From IMG/VR virus record IMGVR_UViG_3300030450_002413, positions 1 through 20,264 of that record: a stretch of DNA of 20,264 bases; one strand, written 5' to 3'. The position numbers and the translations under genes are program-made. Within the stretch, counting starts at the first letter, position 1. Every line of letters starts with the position of its first letter. The DNA is from a virus. A model generated the notes under the pieces. The model saw only the letters and a program-made list of their open reading frames with translations, was not told the DNA's origin and did not search any database. Below, in pieces: positions 15,107 to 20,087 of the stretch.

Positions 15107-15146
15107 TAATGTATGACTGATCGCACGGAGGATCGCTTCTTTTACC

Positions 15147-15380
15147 ATGTTTCAAAAAGTTTGTAATTATCTTTCTATTTTATCCACTGTCTTAGTTCTG
15201 GGAATACTGGGCGGTGGTTTTTTTACATTTAAGTATGTCCAATCTCCTCAGTTTCAGAACAAGATTATGAATTTGATATTATCTGATGTGCAAAAACTTA
15301 TGCCAAAGATGTTAGATAATAACCTCCAGGAAATAACAGGGCCATCACTACCAATCCCATCAAAAAAAATTGGTTTATGA
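15147..15380 (+). CDS. Small single-pass membrane protein
   Basis: A 77-residue protein. Residues 8-30 (YLSILSTVLVLGILGGGFFTFKY) form one hydrophobic segment after a short basic start (MFQKVCN), so an N-in/C-out orientation is likely. The rest is helical and amphipathic (NKIMNLILSDVQKLMPKMLD), then a Pro-rich end (GPSLPIPSKKIGL). I recall similar proteins in marine cyanophages but not a function. Size and single membrane span allow a holin, antiholin or spanin-like part; no direct evidence separates these. A GGAGG 13 bases upstream is farther than usual. The stop overlaps the next ATG as ATGA (15377-15380). Confidence 0.65.
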   Translation: MFQKVCNYLSILSTVLVLGILGGGFFTFKYVQSPQFQNKIMNLILSDVQKLMPKMLDNNLQEITGPSLPIPSKKIGL

Positions 15381-15544
15381 ATTGTTGGTATTGCAAAGGA
15401 GAGTTAGAGTTTGAAAAAGAAACCGATATTGACCAAGATTTTGAACCTATTTTATTTGCAGAATTTTCAGTAAAAACTAATCTATCTTGCCCAAAATGTT
15501 TTTCATCAGTGCAAGCTTTTAAAAGAAGAGATGCCTATGACTGA
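15377..15544 (+). CDS. Zinc-ribbon micro-protein (two CxxC)
   Basis: A 55-residue protein. C3-W-Y-C6 and C38-P-K-C41 form a four-Cys zinc ribbon, separated by an acidic stretch (ELEFEKETDIDQDFEP) and a strand leading to the second pair (SVKTNLSC). The end is basic (AFKRRDAYD). I recall a MNCWYCKxEL...NLSCPKC protein in cyanophages. Zinc ribbons of this size usually bind nucleic acid or a protein partner such as RNA polymerase. It is coupled by ATGA to the membrane gene before it and overlaps the next gene, so all three are made together. Function unknown. Confidence 0.7.
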   Translation: MNCWYCKGELEFEKETDIDQDFEPILFAEFSVKTNLSCPKCFSSVQAFKRRDAYD

Positions 15545-16181
15545 AATAATAGAAATAATAATTCCAAAGATACCACAGATAAATATAAACACTTACATTT
15601 CTACTCCTTTACCTGTTTTAAATGTACCTTTACCAAATATAGATCTTCCTGGGTGCGTTAAGACCCATAGAGATGCTTCAGTAAAAAATACACAGATAAT
15701 AGAAGATGATGTAAATGGTGCGTTTTATAGTTGCCCTCAAGGAAAAATCCCCTCTTTTGTACCGATAAACTATGACAGAAGGAGAATACAGATTGTAGAG
15801 CAAAAACAAGAAAGCCCTCCAAGAAGACCTGATATCCCACAAGCAAAACAGTCTGAAATACCTGATATTCCAAAAAAAAAAGAAACGATAAAACTAGAAC
15901 CTTGTCCAGGAAAAAATAATCAAAGGGTTGGGGATTTTCGTAACGAAAAACGTTTAGAACGTGTCATCGGCCATGAAAGAGGGGATGATGGGATAGAGTG
16001 CATAACGATCTATGAGGATGTTCCCTTTACGAGTCAATACATTCCAGAAGTTTCTACTGTTGTATCTACTGCTATTATTGGCTTGGTCGCTGCCAGTTCT
16101 CCACTTTTACTTAATATCATCAAACCATTAGTTAAGAATATCGTAAAGAAACTGACAAAGAAGAAAGATAAGGTAGAATAA
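15537..16181 (+). CDS. Proline-rich protein with C-terminal membrane segment
   Basis: A 214-residue protein. An Ile/Pro-rich start (EIIEIIIPKIPQININTYIS, PLPVLNVPLPNIDLPGC) leads to HRDASVKNTQIIEDDVNGAFYSCPQG, a Pro/Lys-rich linker (about 85-120), a core (PCPGKNNQRVGDFRNEKRLERVIGHERGDDGIECITIYEDV), a hydrophobic segment (about 170-195) and a Lys-rich tail (KKLTKKKDKVE). That fits a C-terminal membrane anchor with cytoplasmic Lys tail. I recall this family in marine cyanophages, function unknown. Two starts are possible: 15531 and 15537. GAAGAG (15525-15530) is 6 bases before 15537 but abuts 15531, so 15537 is preferred. Confidence 0.7.
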   Translation: MTEIIEIIIPKIPQININTYISTPLPVLNVPLPNIDLPGCVKTHRDASVKNTQIIEDDVNGAFYSCPQGKIPSFVPINYDRRRIQIVEQKQESPPRRPDIPQAKQSEIPDIPKKKETIKLEPCPGKNNQRVGDFRNEKRLERVIGHERGDDGIECITIYEDVPFTSQYIPEVSTVVSTAIIGLVAASSPLLLNIIKPLVKNIVKKLTKKKDKVE

Positions 16182-16186
16182 TATAT

Positions 16187-16245
16187 AAGCAAAGGAAGTT
16201 GTATGTAACTTTTTTAAGCTCTGCCGATACATAGAGCCTTTGCTT
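16187..16245 (+). ncRNA. Predicted branched RNA structure (three-way junction) in the convergent gap
   Basis: AAGCAAAGG (16187-16195) pairs perfectly with CCTTTGCTT (16237-16245), enclosing two hairpins: AAGTT/AACTT (16196-16200 with 16207-16211) and GCTCT/AGAGC (16218-16222 with 16233-16237). Base 16237 is shared by two stems. A run of five T follows the first inner hairpin. It could be the 3' end of the upstream mRNA, a terminator or a small RNA. This is base-pairing by eye, with no energy calculation. Confidence 0.35.
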
Positions 16246-16249
16246 CTTT

Positions 16250-16290
16250 AGACAAGTCTTACCACAGCCCGTGGCTTGTCTTAATCTTTT
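16250..16290 (+). terminator. Bulged hairpin followed by T-rich stretch
   Basis: AGACAAG (16250-16256) pairs with CTTGTCT (16275-16281), and CCAC (16262-16265) with GTGG (16271-16274), closing loop AGCCC; five bases bulge on the 5' side. TAATCTTTT follows (16282-16290). It could terminate the plus operon or form part of the structured element beside it. Confidence 0.4.
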
Positions 16291-16320
16291 ATGATAGCTA
16301 ATATTAAAATGGTGGTCTAA

Positions 16321-16360
16321 GTAGATAGGTTTTGATTGTTTCCTATCTACCTTTCTTTTA
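16321..16360 (+). terminator. Rho-independent terminator between convergent operons
   Basis: GTAGATAGG (16321-16329) and CCTATCTAC (16342-16350) form a perfect 9-base-pair stem with a 12-base loop, followed by CTTTCTTTT (16351-16359). It would stop plus-strand transcripts before they run antisense into the minus operon. On the minus strand the same stem includes the last gene's stop codon (16347-16349), but no T-run follows it. Confidence 0.6.
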
Positions 16361-17168
16361 ATATTTTGTGGGTGTGAGGTAATACCTGATTAGCCTTTGG
16401 CACTAAATAAACATCCTTACAAATATTAAAAAATGGACTATCAGTGGTTAACATAATACCCTCCTGTTTTAATTTGCCACATTCCCGAATCCTTGCGATT
16501 TGCCAGTCTAATCGTTTATTCTCTAATACTTGTTTTTGTATATTTATCTGAGTATCAGCAGCAGATTTACATTGATTCTGTAAGCCACGATCTAATGGAA
16601 TACTAAAAGATGCTGAGACTCCAAAATTCAAAGCATAACTATCTTTATTTGTTCCAGAATAATTTCTTTGATAATAAAGAATATTCCCTGGGTTATCTGG
16701 TACACCATCTCCTATTGGGTTTCCATCATCATCAAAATCACCTTTTAAATCTGTTGGGTCATACACTGGCGTCTCATAAAAGTCTCTAAATGGTTTTTGA
16801 TAATTTACTCCAAAAGTACTAAAAGGGCTTATTGTGAGGGTCGGCCCCTGACAAACAACATTTCCTCCGTACTGATTAGTTGTCATATTACCCGTCAAAC
16901 TTTGAATCGCCATATTCGTGACGCTTCCGTTGTTTGATTGTGAAACAGCATTAGCGAACACTTGTGTAGGTGATAGCAGAATTATTGAGAGAACACTGAG
17001 GTACTTGTGACTACGCTTTGCGACTCTATATTTCTTTGGATCGTTGTTACGTTTGATATTCCACCTGGGCCACGATAAGTTTCCGTAAATTGAAATGCGT
17101 TTCCAGAATTTGGATTTGTTAGATTGAATACTGGTTTGCTTTCTGTTGATAAGTCTAAACCTGTCCAT
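16347..17168 (-). CDS. Exported hypothetical protein with calcium-loop motif; start uncertain
   Basis: In 273-residue numbering, residues 51-72 (KRSHKYLSVLSIILLSPTQVFA) look like a Sec signal peptide cut before NAVSQ. The mature part has four Cys (106, 200, 230, 250), a D-x-D-D-D-G...DGVPDNPGN stretch (144-162) like a thrombospondin type 3 calcium loop, beta segments (LTISPFSTFGVNY, LNFGVSASFSIPLD) and a helical charged end. The only in-frame ATG/GTG/TTG before the signal is at 17168, which would put 50 residues ahead of it; those residues are the shifted frame of the preceding gene, so the true start is probably a rare codon near 17018-16982. I recall the mature domain from marine cyanophages, function unknown. 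Confidence 0.6.
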   Translation of the reverse strand: MDRFRLINRKQTSIQSNKSKFWKRISIYGNLSWPRWNIKRNNDPKKYRVAKRSHKYLSVLSIILLSPTQVFANAVSQSNNGSVTNMAIQSLTGNMTTNQYGGNVVCQGPTLTISPFSTFGVNYQKPFRDFYETPVYDPTDLKGDFDDDGNPIGDGVPDNPGNILYYQRNYSGTNKDSYALNFGVSASFSIPLDRGLQNQCKSAADTQINIQKQVLENKRLDWQIARIRECGKLKQEGIMLTTDSPFFNICKDVYLVPKANQVLPHTHKILKER

Positions 17169-17422
17169 GTATAGCTTTGTCCACCTACTGTCCCGTTAAC
17201 ATCCGTTGTATCTGGAGCGACTGATCCATCGGTTGTGACACCCAATCCAGTAACAGTATATTCATAAGAATTACCATGATAATCTGTAGAAGTGATAGTC
17301 TCATTTATAGATGTAGTTGTATTCGTAGTGCTGGACATCGTACCAGTTGTAAAATTCGGCACCACGGGTTGGGATTTAACAGGTACAACATATAGCAAAA
17401 GCAACAATAAGAGTTTTTTCAT
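16982..17422 (-). CDS. Exported Thr/Ser-rich hypothetical protein
   Basis: A 146-residue protein starting with a textbook signal peptide: MKK, an unbroken Leu run (LLLLLLLYVVPV), likely cut near KS/QPVV. The mature part is Thr/Ser/Asn-rich and beta-prone (TTTSINETITSTDYHGNSYEYTVTGLGV; NAFQFTETYRGPGG) without Cys, consistent with a secreted or surface beta protein. It starts 3 bases after the preceding gene's stop. Its 3' part shares up to 187 bases with the longest reading of the next gene, in another frame. Repeated Thr patterns recall adhesin-like or glycosylatable proteins, but no family is recognised. Confidence 0.7.
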   Translation of the reverse strand: MKKLLLLLLLYVVPVKSQPVVPNFTTGTMSSTTNTTTSINETITSTDYHGNSYEYTVTGLGVTTDGSVAPDTTDVNGTVGGQSYTWTGLDLSTESKPVFNLTNPNSGNAFQFTETYRGPGGISNVTTIQRNIESQSVVTSTSVFSQ

Positions 17423-17425
17423 AAA

Positions 17426-17932
17426 TCATCTTATAGTTAGCTCCGTGACAAACTGTCCTGTAACAGTAGAACCTGCATCACCCTCATGTAATCCTGTGAT
17501 CCCATGACCTGATGTAATAGAACCTGCAAAACCATCTCCACTTCCAGCTACAGTTGAAATTACACTACCAAAGTTAGGAACTGTTCCAGCTGTAATATTG
17601 CTATTGCTATCAGGAATCGTGTCTGCTGCTGTAAATGATTCTGTTAATGACCAAGTGCTTGCACAGTTAGCAGGTGTTTCTCCACAACCATTTATAGAAT
17701 AATCTCCAGCGTTTAGAGTAACTGCATTGTTGCTTACAGTTAGTCCTCCAATCTGATCGTTTGAATCACTTGTTCCTATATTGCTGCCCGAAGCACTATA
17801 AGAAGCACCAATCCGTGTGGCTTGTGTCATGGCCGCGTCAACTTTTACGCTTACGCTTGATGTAAATTTTGAAGTTATGTCAGCGTGAACTGGTGCTGAT
17901 ACTAAAAATAGGAATAGAAATAGCTTTTTCAT
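17426..17932 (-). CDS. Exported Ser/Gly-rich hypothetical protein
   Basis: A 168-residue protein. The signal peptide is MKKLFLFLFLVSAPVHA, cut before DITSKF (A-x-A-like site). The mature part is Ser/Gly/Ala/Thr-rich with likely strands (KFTSSVSVKVDAAM, IGGLTVSNNAVTLNAGDYSING) and one Cys pair (83, 90, NGCGETPANC) that could form a disulfide outside the cytoplasm. The end (ITSGHGITGLHEGDAGSTVTGQFVTELTIR) is Gly-rich. It overlaps the membrane-protein gene before it by 4 bases (ATGA) and precedes another signal-peptide gene by 3 bases. Function unknown; I recall relatives in marine cyanophages. Confidence 0.72.
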   Translation of the reverse strand: MKKLFLFLFLVSAPVHADITSKFTSSVSVKVDAAMTQATRIGASYSASGSNIGTSDSNDQIGGLTVSNNAVTLNAGDYSINGCGETPANCASTWSLTESFTAADTIPDSNSNITAGTVPNFGSVISTVAGSGDGFAGSITSGHGITGLHEGDAGSTVTGQFVTELTIR

Positions 17933-18300
17933 TTCTTTGTAGGGGGTGGATCAATAATCTCTGCTCCTATTATTTTAATAGGGGTTTCTACTCTTATAGT
18001 CTGCACCGAACCGTTATTATTTGCAAGTTTCTTAGTCTCCTCCTGAGTTTCTTTGCGTTTTTTAGATCCCTCAAGGCCAAATGTCGCTAATGCACCCGTA
18101 AGCAAACTCGCTGGAAATGTTATGTCTTTGGGTTCTGTACTATATCCAGGGATCGTTATGTAGTTAAGAGAAACAATAAAACCAGACCAAACTACAACAC
18201 CCAATCTTACAAAAAGACTGATTATCGCCAATTGTTCTTCTTTATCGTCAATGCTTTCTTTTATCTTTTGCAATGGATTTTTCTTTTTTTCTTCAACCAT
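17929..18300 (-). CDS. Holin-like small membrane protein
   Basis: A 123-residue protein from the ATG at 18300. A charged start (MVEEKKKNPLQKIKESIDDKEEQ) is followed by a hydrophobic segment (LAIISLFVRLGVVVWSGFIVSLNYI, about 24-48), IPGYSTEPKD, a second weaker segment (ITFPASLLTGALATFGLEG), and a long charged tail (SKKRKETQEETKKL) with VETPIKIIGAEIID near the end. Two short membrane segments and a charged tail fit a holin, but no holin family is clearly matched. The frame opens at 18357, but that start would overlap the divergent gene at 18343 and add an extra hydrophobic stretch, so 18300 is preferred. First gene of the minus operon. Confidence 0.68.
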   Translation of the reverse strand: MVEEKKKNPLQKIKESIDDKEEQLAIISLFVRLGVVVWSGFIVSLNYITIPGYSTEPKDITFPASLLTGALATFGLEGSKKRKETQEETKKLANNNGSVQTIRVETPIKIIGAEIIDPPPTKK

Positions 18301-18342
18301 AACTATTAAAATTAGCCATAATACTTTAATTATAGCCAAATC
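18301..18342. promoter_or_regulatory. 42-base divergent intergenic region, candidate -10 for the minus operon
   Basis: The gap separates minus (18300) and plus (18343) starts and is almost all A/T. On the minus strand 18334-18329 reads TATAAT, but no good -35 lies 16-18 bases upstream, where the plus gene begins. No clear plus-strand promoter is seen in the gap. It must serve both sides if neither is read through. Confidence 0.3.
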
Positions 18343-18504
18343 ATGCCAGAGGTACACGCAGCACTGATTGGGGCAGCAGCCACCGCCTTCCTCATGGTTT
18401 TATCTAATATAAGCAACAGAAGAGAAAGAGATATCAGAGAAATTTTTAACAGAATCAATCAACTGGAGAAAGCCGTAAGTCGTATTGAGGGGCAGAATCG
18501 CTAA
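18343..18504 (+). CDS. Small N-terminal membrane-anchored helical protein
   Basis: A 53-residue protein. MPEVHAALIGAAATAFLMVL is one hydrophobic segment after a short acidic start, followed by a charged helix (NRRERDIREIFNRINQLEKA) with heptad-like spacing and SRIEGQNR at the end. This N-out or N-in anchor plus cytoplasmic coil recalls small proteins from cyanophages and some antiholins. The Arg cluster right after the segment suggests the tail stays in the cytoplasm. It is divergent to the exported-protein operon and 34 bases before the next small gene. Function unknown. Confidence 0.62.
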   Translation: MPEVHAALIGAAATAFLMVLSNISNRRERDIREIFNRINQLEKAVSRIEGQNR

Positions 18505-18538
18505 TCTTTGGTATGTTTGGGAAAGAACACAAACATTT

Positions 18539-18700
18539 ATGTCTAAATTTTTAATCAACCTGTTTATCAAGTTCGGCAAGTCGGAAAGTCTACGCAAAGC
18601 CTGTTTATCGCTCTTAAAAGACTTGGCAGCCAAATCAGATAATGACGTAGACGATGCCATCGTCAAGATGATTGAAGAAAAACTCTTCCCAGTAAAATGA
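18539..18700 (+). CDS. Small helical hypothetical protein
   Basis: A 53-residue protein beginning MSKFLINLFIKFGKSESLRKA, then CLSLLKDLAAKSDNDVDDAIVKMIEEKLFPVK. The start is hydrophobic-aromatic and amphipathic; the rest is a charged helix pair. The frame is open from a TTG at 18485, but that would overlap the previous gene and add an unlike sequence, so the ATG at 18539 is chosen. The stop overlaps the next ATG as ATGA (18697-18700). I recall like proteins in cyanophages; no function known. Confidence 0.62.
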   Translation: MSKFLINLFIKFGKSESLRKACLSLLKDLAAKSDNDVDDAIVKMIEEKLFPVK

Positions 18701-18978
18701 AAAAGAGAAAATTTCTTAACATCGAGATAGAAGATGCTCCATTGGAGCTGGAGCTATCGGTGGAACAAAGATGTCGTGACATCTTGGCCTCTGATGATAT
18801 TTACAGCGTCAAACGGTATTGCACTCATCTGGTAAGGCATCAGATGAAACAGGATGTATTTCTTGCATCTTTACTTGGTCGTCTTGTAGAACTTGAGGCT
18901 GCTTTGGCAACTCATCAAGTAAGAAAAGATAAAAAAGGTTTTATCAAGAAGATGAAACGATTTCTTCGTATTCCTTAA
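18697..18978 (+). CDS. Conserved hypothetical protein
   Basis: A 93-residue, soluble, mostly helical protein. A short beta start (RKFLNIEIEDAPLELELSV) is followed by helices (EQRCRDILASDDIYSVKRYCTHLVRHQMKQDVFLASLLGRLVELEA) and a very basic end (RKDKKGFIKKMKRFLRIP). The His-Gln-Met-Lys-Gln helix and basic tail give it a possible nucleic-acid or membrane-surface contact, but no family is recognised. It is translationally coupled to the gene before it and converges with the minus gene at 18944, overlapping its 3' end by 35 bases. Confidence 0.62.
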   Translation: MKKRKFLNIEIEDAPLELELSVEQRCRDILASDDIYSVKRYCTHLVRHQMKQDVFLASLLGRLVELEAALATHQVRKDKKGFIKKMKRFLRIP

Positions 18979-19225
18979 GTTCTTCTTTTGTAAAATCTTT
19001 TACATATAGTTTTGATAACTTATCAATCTCAACATTATATTTAAGGATTGCTGTCCTTATATGTTCTGTAACCCAGCTACCGTTATTAGCAACAACTTCT
19101 GCTTTATTTCTAGAGTTTATATTTATTCTGTGTTCTGTTCCTCTTAGTTGTATATCAAGTAAATTTTTTTGTAGGTTTTTTATTCTTATCTCCTTTAACT
19201 TCCTAAGCTTTTTTGAATCACTCAT
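18944..19225 (-). CDS. Hypothetical protein
   Basis: A 93-residue protein: a basic helical start (SDSKKLRKLKEIRIKNLQKNLLDIQLRG), a middle with polar strand-like residues (EHRININSRNKAEVVANNGSW) and a C-terminal charged helix (KYNVEIDKLSKLYVKDFTKEELKEYEEIV). No Cys, signal or membrane segment. Its ATG lies in the last codons of the preceding micro-gene (8-base overlap), supporting coupled translation, and its 3' end overlaps the convergent plus gene. Not recognised. It is the last gene of the minus run. Confidence 0.58.
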   Translation of the reverse strand: MSDSKKLRKLKEIRIKNLQKNLLDIQLRGTEHRININSRNKAEVVANNGSWVTEHIRTAILKYNVEIDKLSKLYVKDFTKEELKEYEEIVSSS

Positions 19226-19364
19226 TTTGCAACTCTTGTATCCTTTTATTTATAGCATCATATCTTACACAATATTCCTTAAGATCTAACCGTTCAAACC
19301 AAAATTTTTTCTGTAATTCTGCAAGCTGGTCGTAATAATTTTTGATCAGATCTTTATTTTTCAT
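19218..19364 (-). CDS. Micro-protein, helical
   Basis: A 48-residue protein: MKNKDLIKNYYDQLAELQKKF, then WFERLDLKEYCVRYDAINKRIQELQNE. It is strongly helical with regular hydrophobic spacing. It overlaps the gene before it by 11 bases and the gene after it by 8, exactly filling the space between them, which is the main evidence for coding. Function unknown. Confidence 0.55.
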   Translation of the reverse strand: MKNKDLIKNYYDQLAELQKKFWFERLDLKEYCVRYDAINKRIQELQNE

Positions 19365-19560
19365 GTAATTCATACTTGGTAATCAATGCCTCTACAACAT
19401 CTTCGGGCAGTACTTGTTTTAACAATGGATCAGACCACCCTTTAGGAGGTAACTGTATTACCTGACCAAACATATCCTCACCTTTTCGTTGCCAACAAAT
19501 TTCCCATAAAATAGCCCCACCAAGCATTATTTCAGTGTTAGGGGATGCAAAGACTTTCAT
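19354..19560 (-). CDS. Hypothetical protein
   Basis: A 68-residue protein starting MKVFASPNTEIMLGGAILWEICWQRKGEDM, then FGQVIQLPPKGWSDPLLKQVLPEDVVEALITKYE. The frame also has an ATG at 19572, but GGAG (19570-19567) is 6 bases before the ATG at 19560, and the upstream micro-gene ends there as ATGA, so 19560 is preferred. Four Trp and two short Pro motifs (QLPPKGWSDP) suggest a small folded domain. Not recognised; probably soluble. Confidence 0.55.
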   Translation of the reverse strand: MKVFASPNTEIMLGGAILWEICWQRKGEDMFGQVIQLPPKGWSDPLLKQVLPEDVVEALITKYELHEK

Positions 19561-19640
19561 TTTTTGCTCCATAATTTTATGAGAAATTCTAATTCAGCAA
19601 CTCTTTTTTTCGCTGCTGCGATTTTTTCGGCTGTTGTCAT
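19557..19640 (-). CDS. Micro-protein, 27 residues
   Basis: The product starts MTTAEKIAAAKKRVAELEFL and ends IKLWSKK: a single amphipathic helix with Lys-rich ends. I recall MTTAEKI...LI..W-type micro-proteins in cyanophages, from memory only. Its stop overlaps the next ATG as ATGA (19557-19560). There is no clear ribosome site before it. Such a short frame can occur by chance, so the coding call rests on the overlap and the coherent helix. Confidence 0.42.
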   Translation of the reverse strand: MTTAEKIAAAKKRVAELEFLIKLWSKK

Positions 19641-19756
19641 AAATAAAAAAGGGGACTTACATAAGGTGGTTATAGAACAAAAAATTCAGTCTTAACTATT
19701 GAGTGTTAGCTTTGGTTAAGGTGGCTTTTTGTGAAATACCTTAATGCCCCTATAGA

Positions 19757-20077
19757 TCAGGCTGGTACTGCTTCTGAGCTTCTACTCTTCACAGGTAATG
19801 TAAAGTCATTCACTCTTACCTGAATAGATGCTCCAGCACTGCCATCTCTTTTCTCAAAAATATTCAAATTACCAGATCCTGTCACGGTAATCTGATTACC
19901 TTTATTTATATACTGCATGACAACATCTCCTCGATTACCCCATACAGTGCAATCAATTGAAACAGTCACATCCTGGATGTCTGTAAGTAATCTGAAATTT
20001 GTCACCTTAGTTCCCTGAGAAGTTTCTTTCTGTACTGGATCTGAGGCTAGGTTGCCAACGGCTGTAATGCTTAACAT
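19757..20077 (-). CDS. ssb: Single-stranded DNA-binding protein, short form
   Basis: A 106-residue OB-fold protein: MLSITAVGNLASDPVQKETSQGTKVTNFRLLT, then DCTVWGNRGDVVMQYINKGNQITVTGSG, then IQVRVNDFTLP. The strand order and VWG..AD/GD, KG..I.V.G signatures are those of bacterial SSB. It should coat single-stranded DNA in phage replication or repair. It ends SRSSEAVPA: the Gly-rich linker and acidic DDDIPF-type tip, which recruits host partners in bacterial SSB, are missing. It begins 10 bases after the stop of the HTH gene, in the same operon. The symbol is by family. Confidence 0.82.
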   Translation of the reverse strand: MLSITAVGNLASDPVQKETSQGTKVTNFRLLTDIQDVTVSIDCTVWGNRGDVVMQYINKGNQITVTGSGNLNIFEKRDGSAGASIQVRVNDFTLPVKSRSSEAVPA

Positions 20078-20087
20078 GATAATTTAA

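Noticed and set aside
16182-16346. tRNA gene in the convergent gap
   Set aside because: The stems do not form a cloverleaf and no T-loop GTTCRA-type sequence or proper acceptor stem is present.
16982-17168. -1 frameshift fusing two exported proteins
   Set aside because: I looked through the overlap for an X XXY YYZ heptamer in the right phase and found none, so it stays only as one of several options.
17292-17507. Plus-strand frames opposite the exported-protein genes (17292-17507, 17869-18090)
   Set aside because: The signal-peptide frames on the minus strand have starts, operon spacing and sensible proteins; the plus frames are shadows.
17929-18357. Longer 142-residue form of the holin-like gene
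   Set aside because: It would overlap the divergent gene at 18343 and add an unsupported hydrophobic leader; the ATG at 18300 gives a charged, normal-looking start.
18485-18700. 71-residue form of the small helical gene from TTG 18485
   Set aside because: It overlaps the previous gene and adds a sequence unlike the rest; the ATG at 18539 follows its stop.
19641-19756. Terminator or operator in the gap after the SSB gene
   Set aside because: Only a 6-pair CTTAAC/GTTAAG stem with an 18-base loop and an 8-base direct repeat (TAAGGTGG) were seen; both are within chance in AT-rich DNA.
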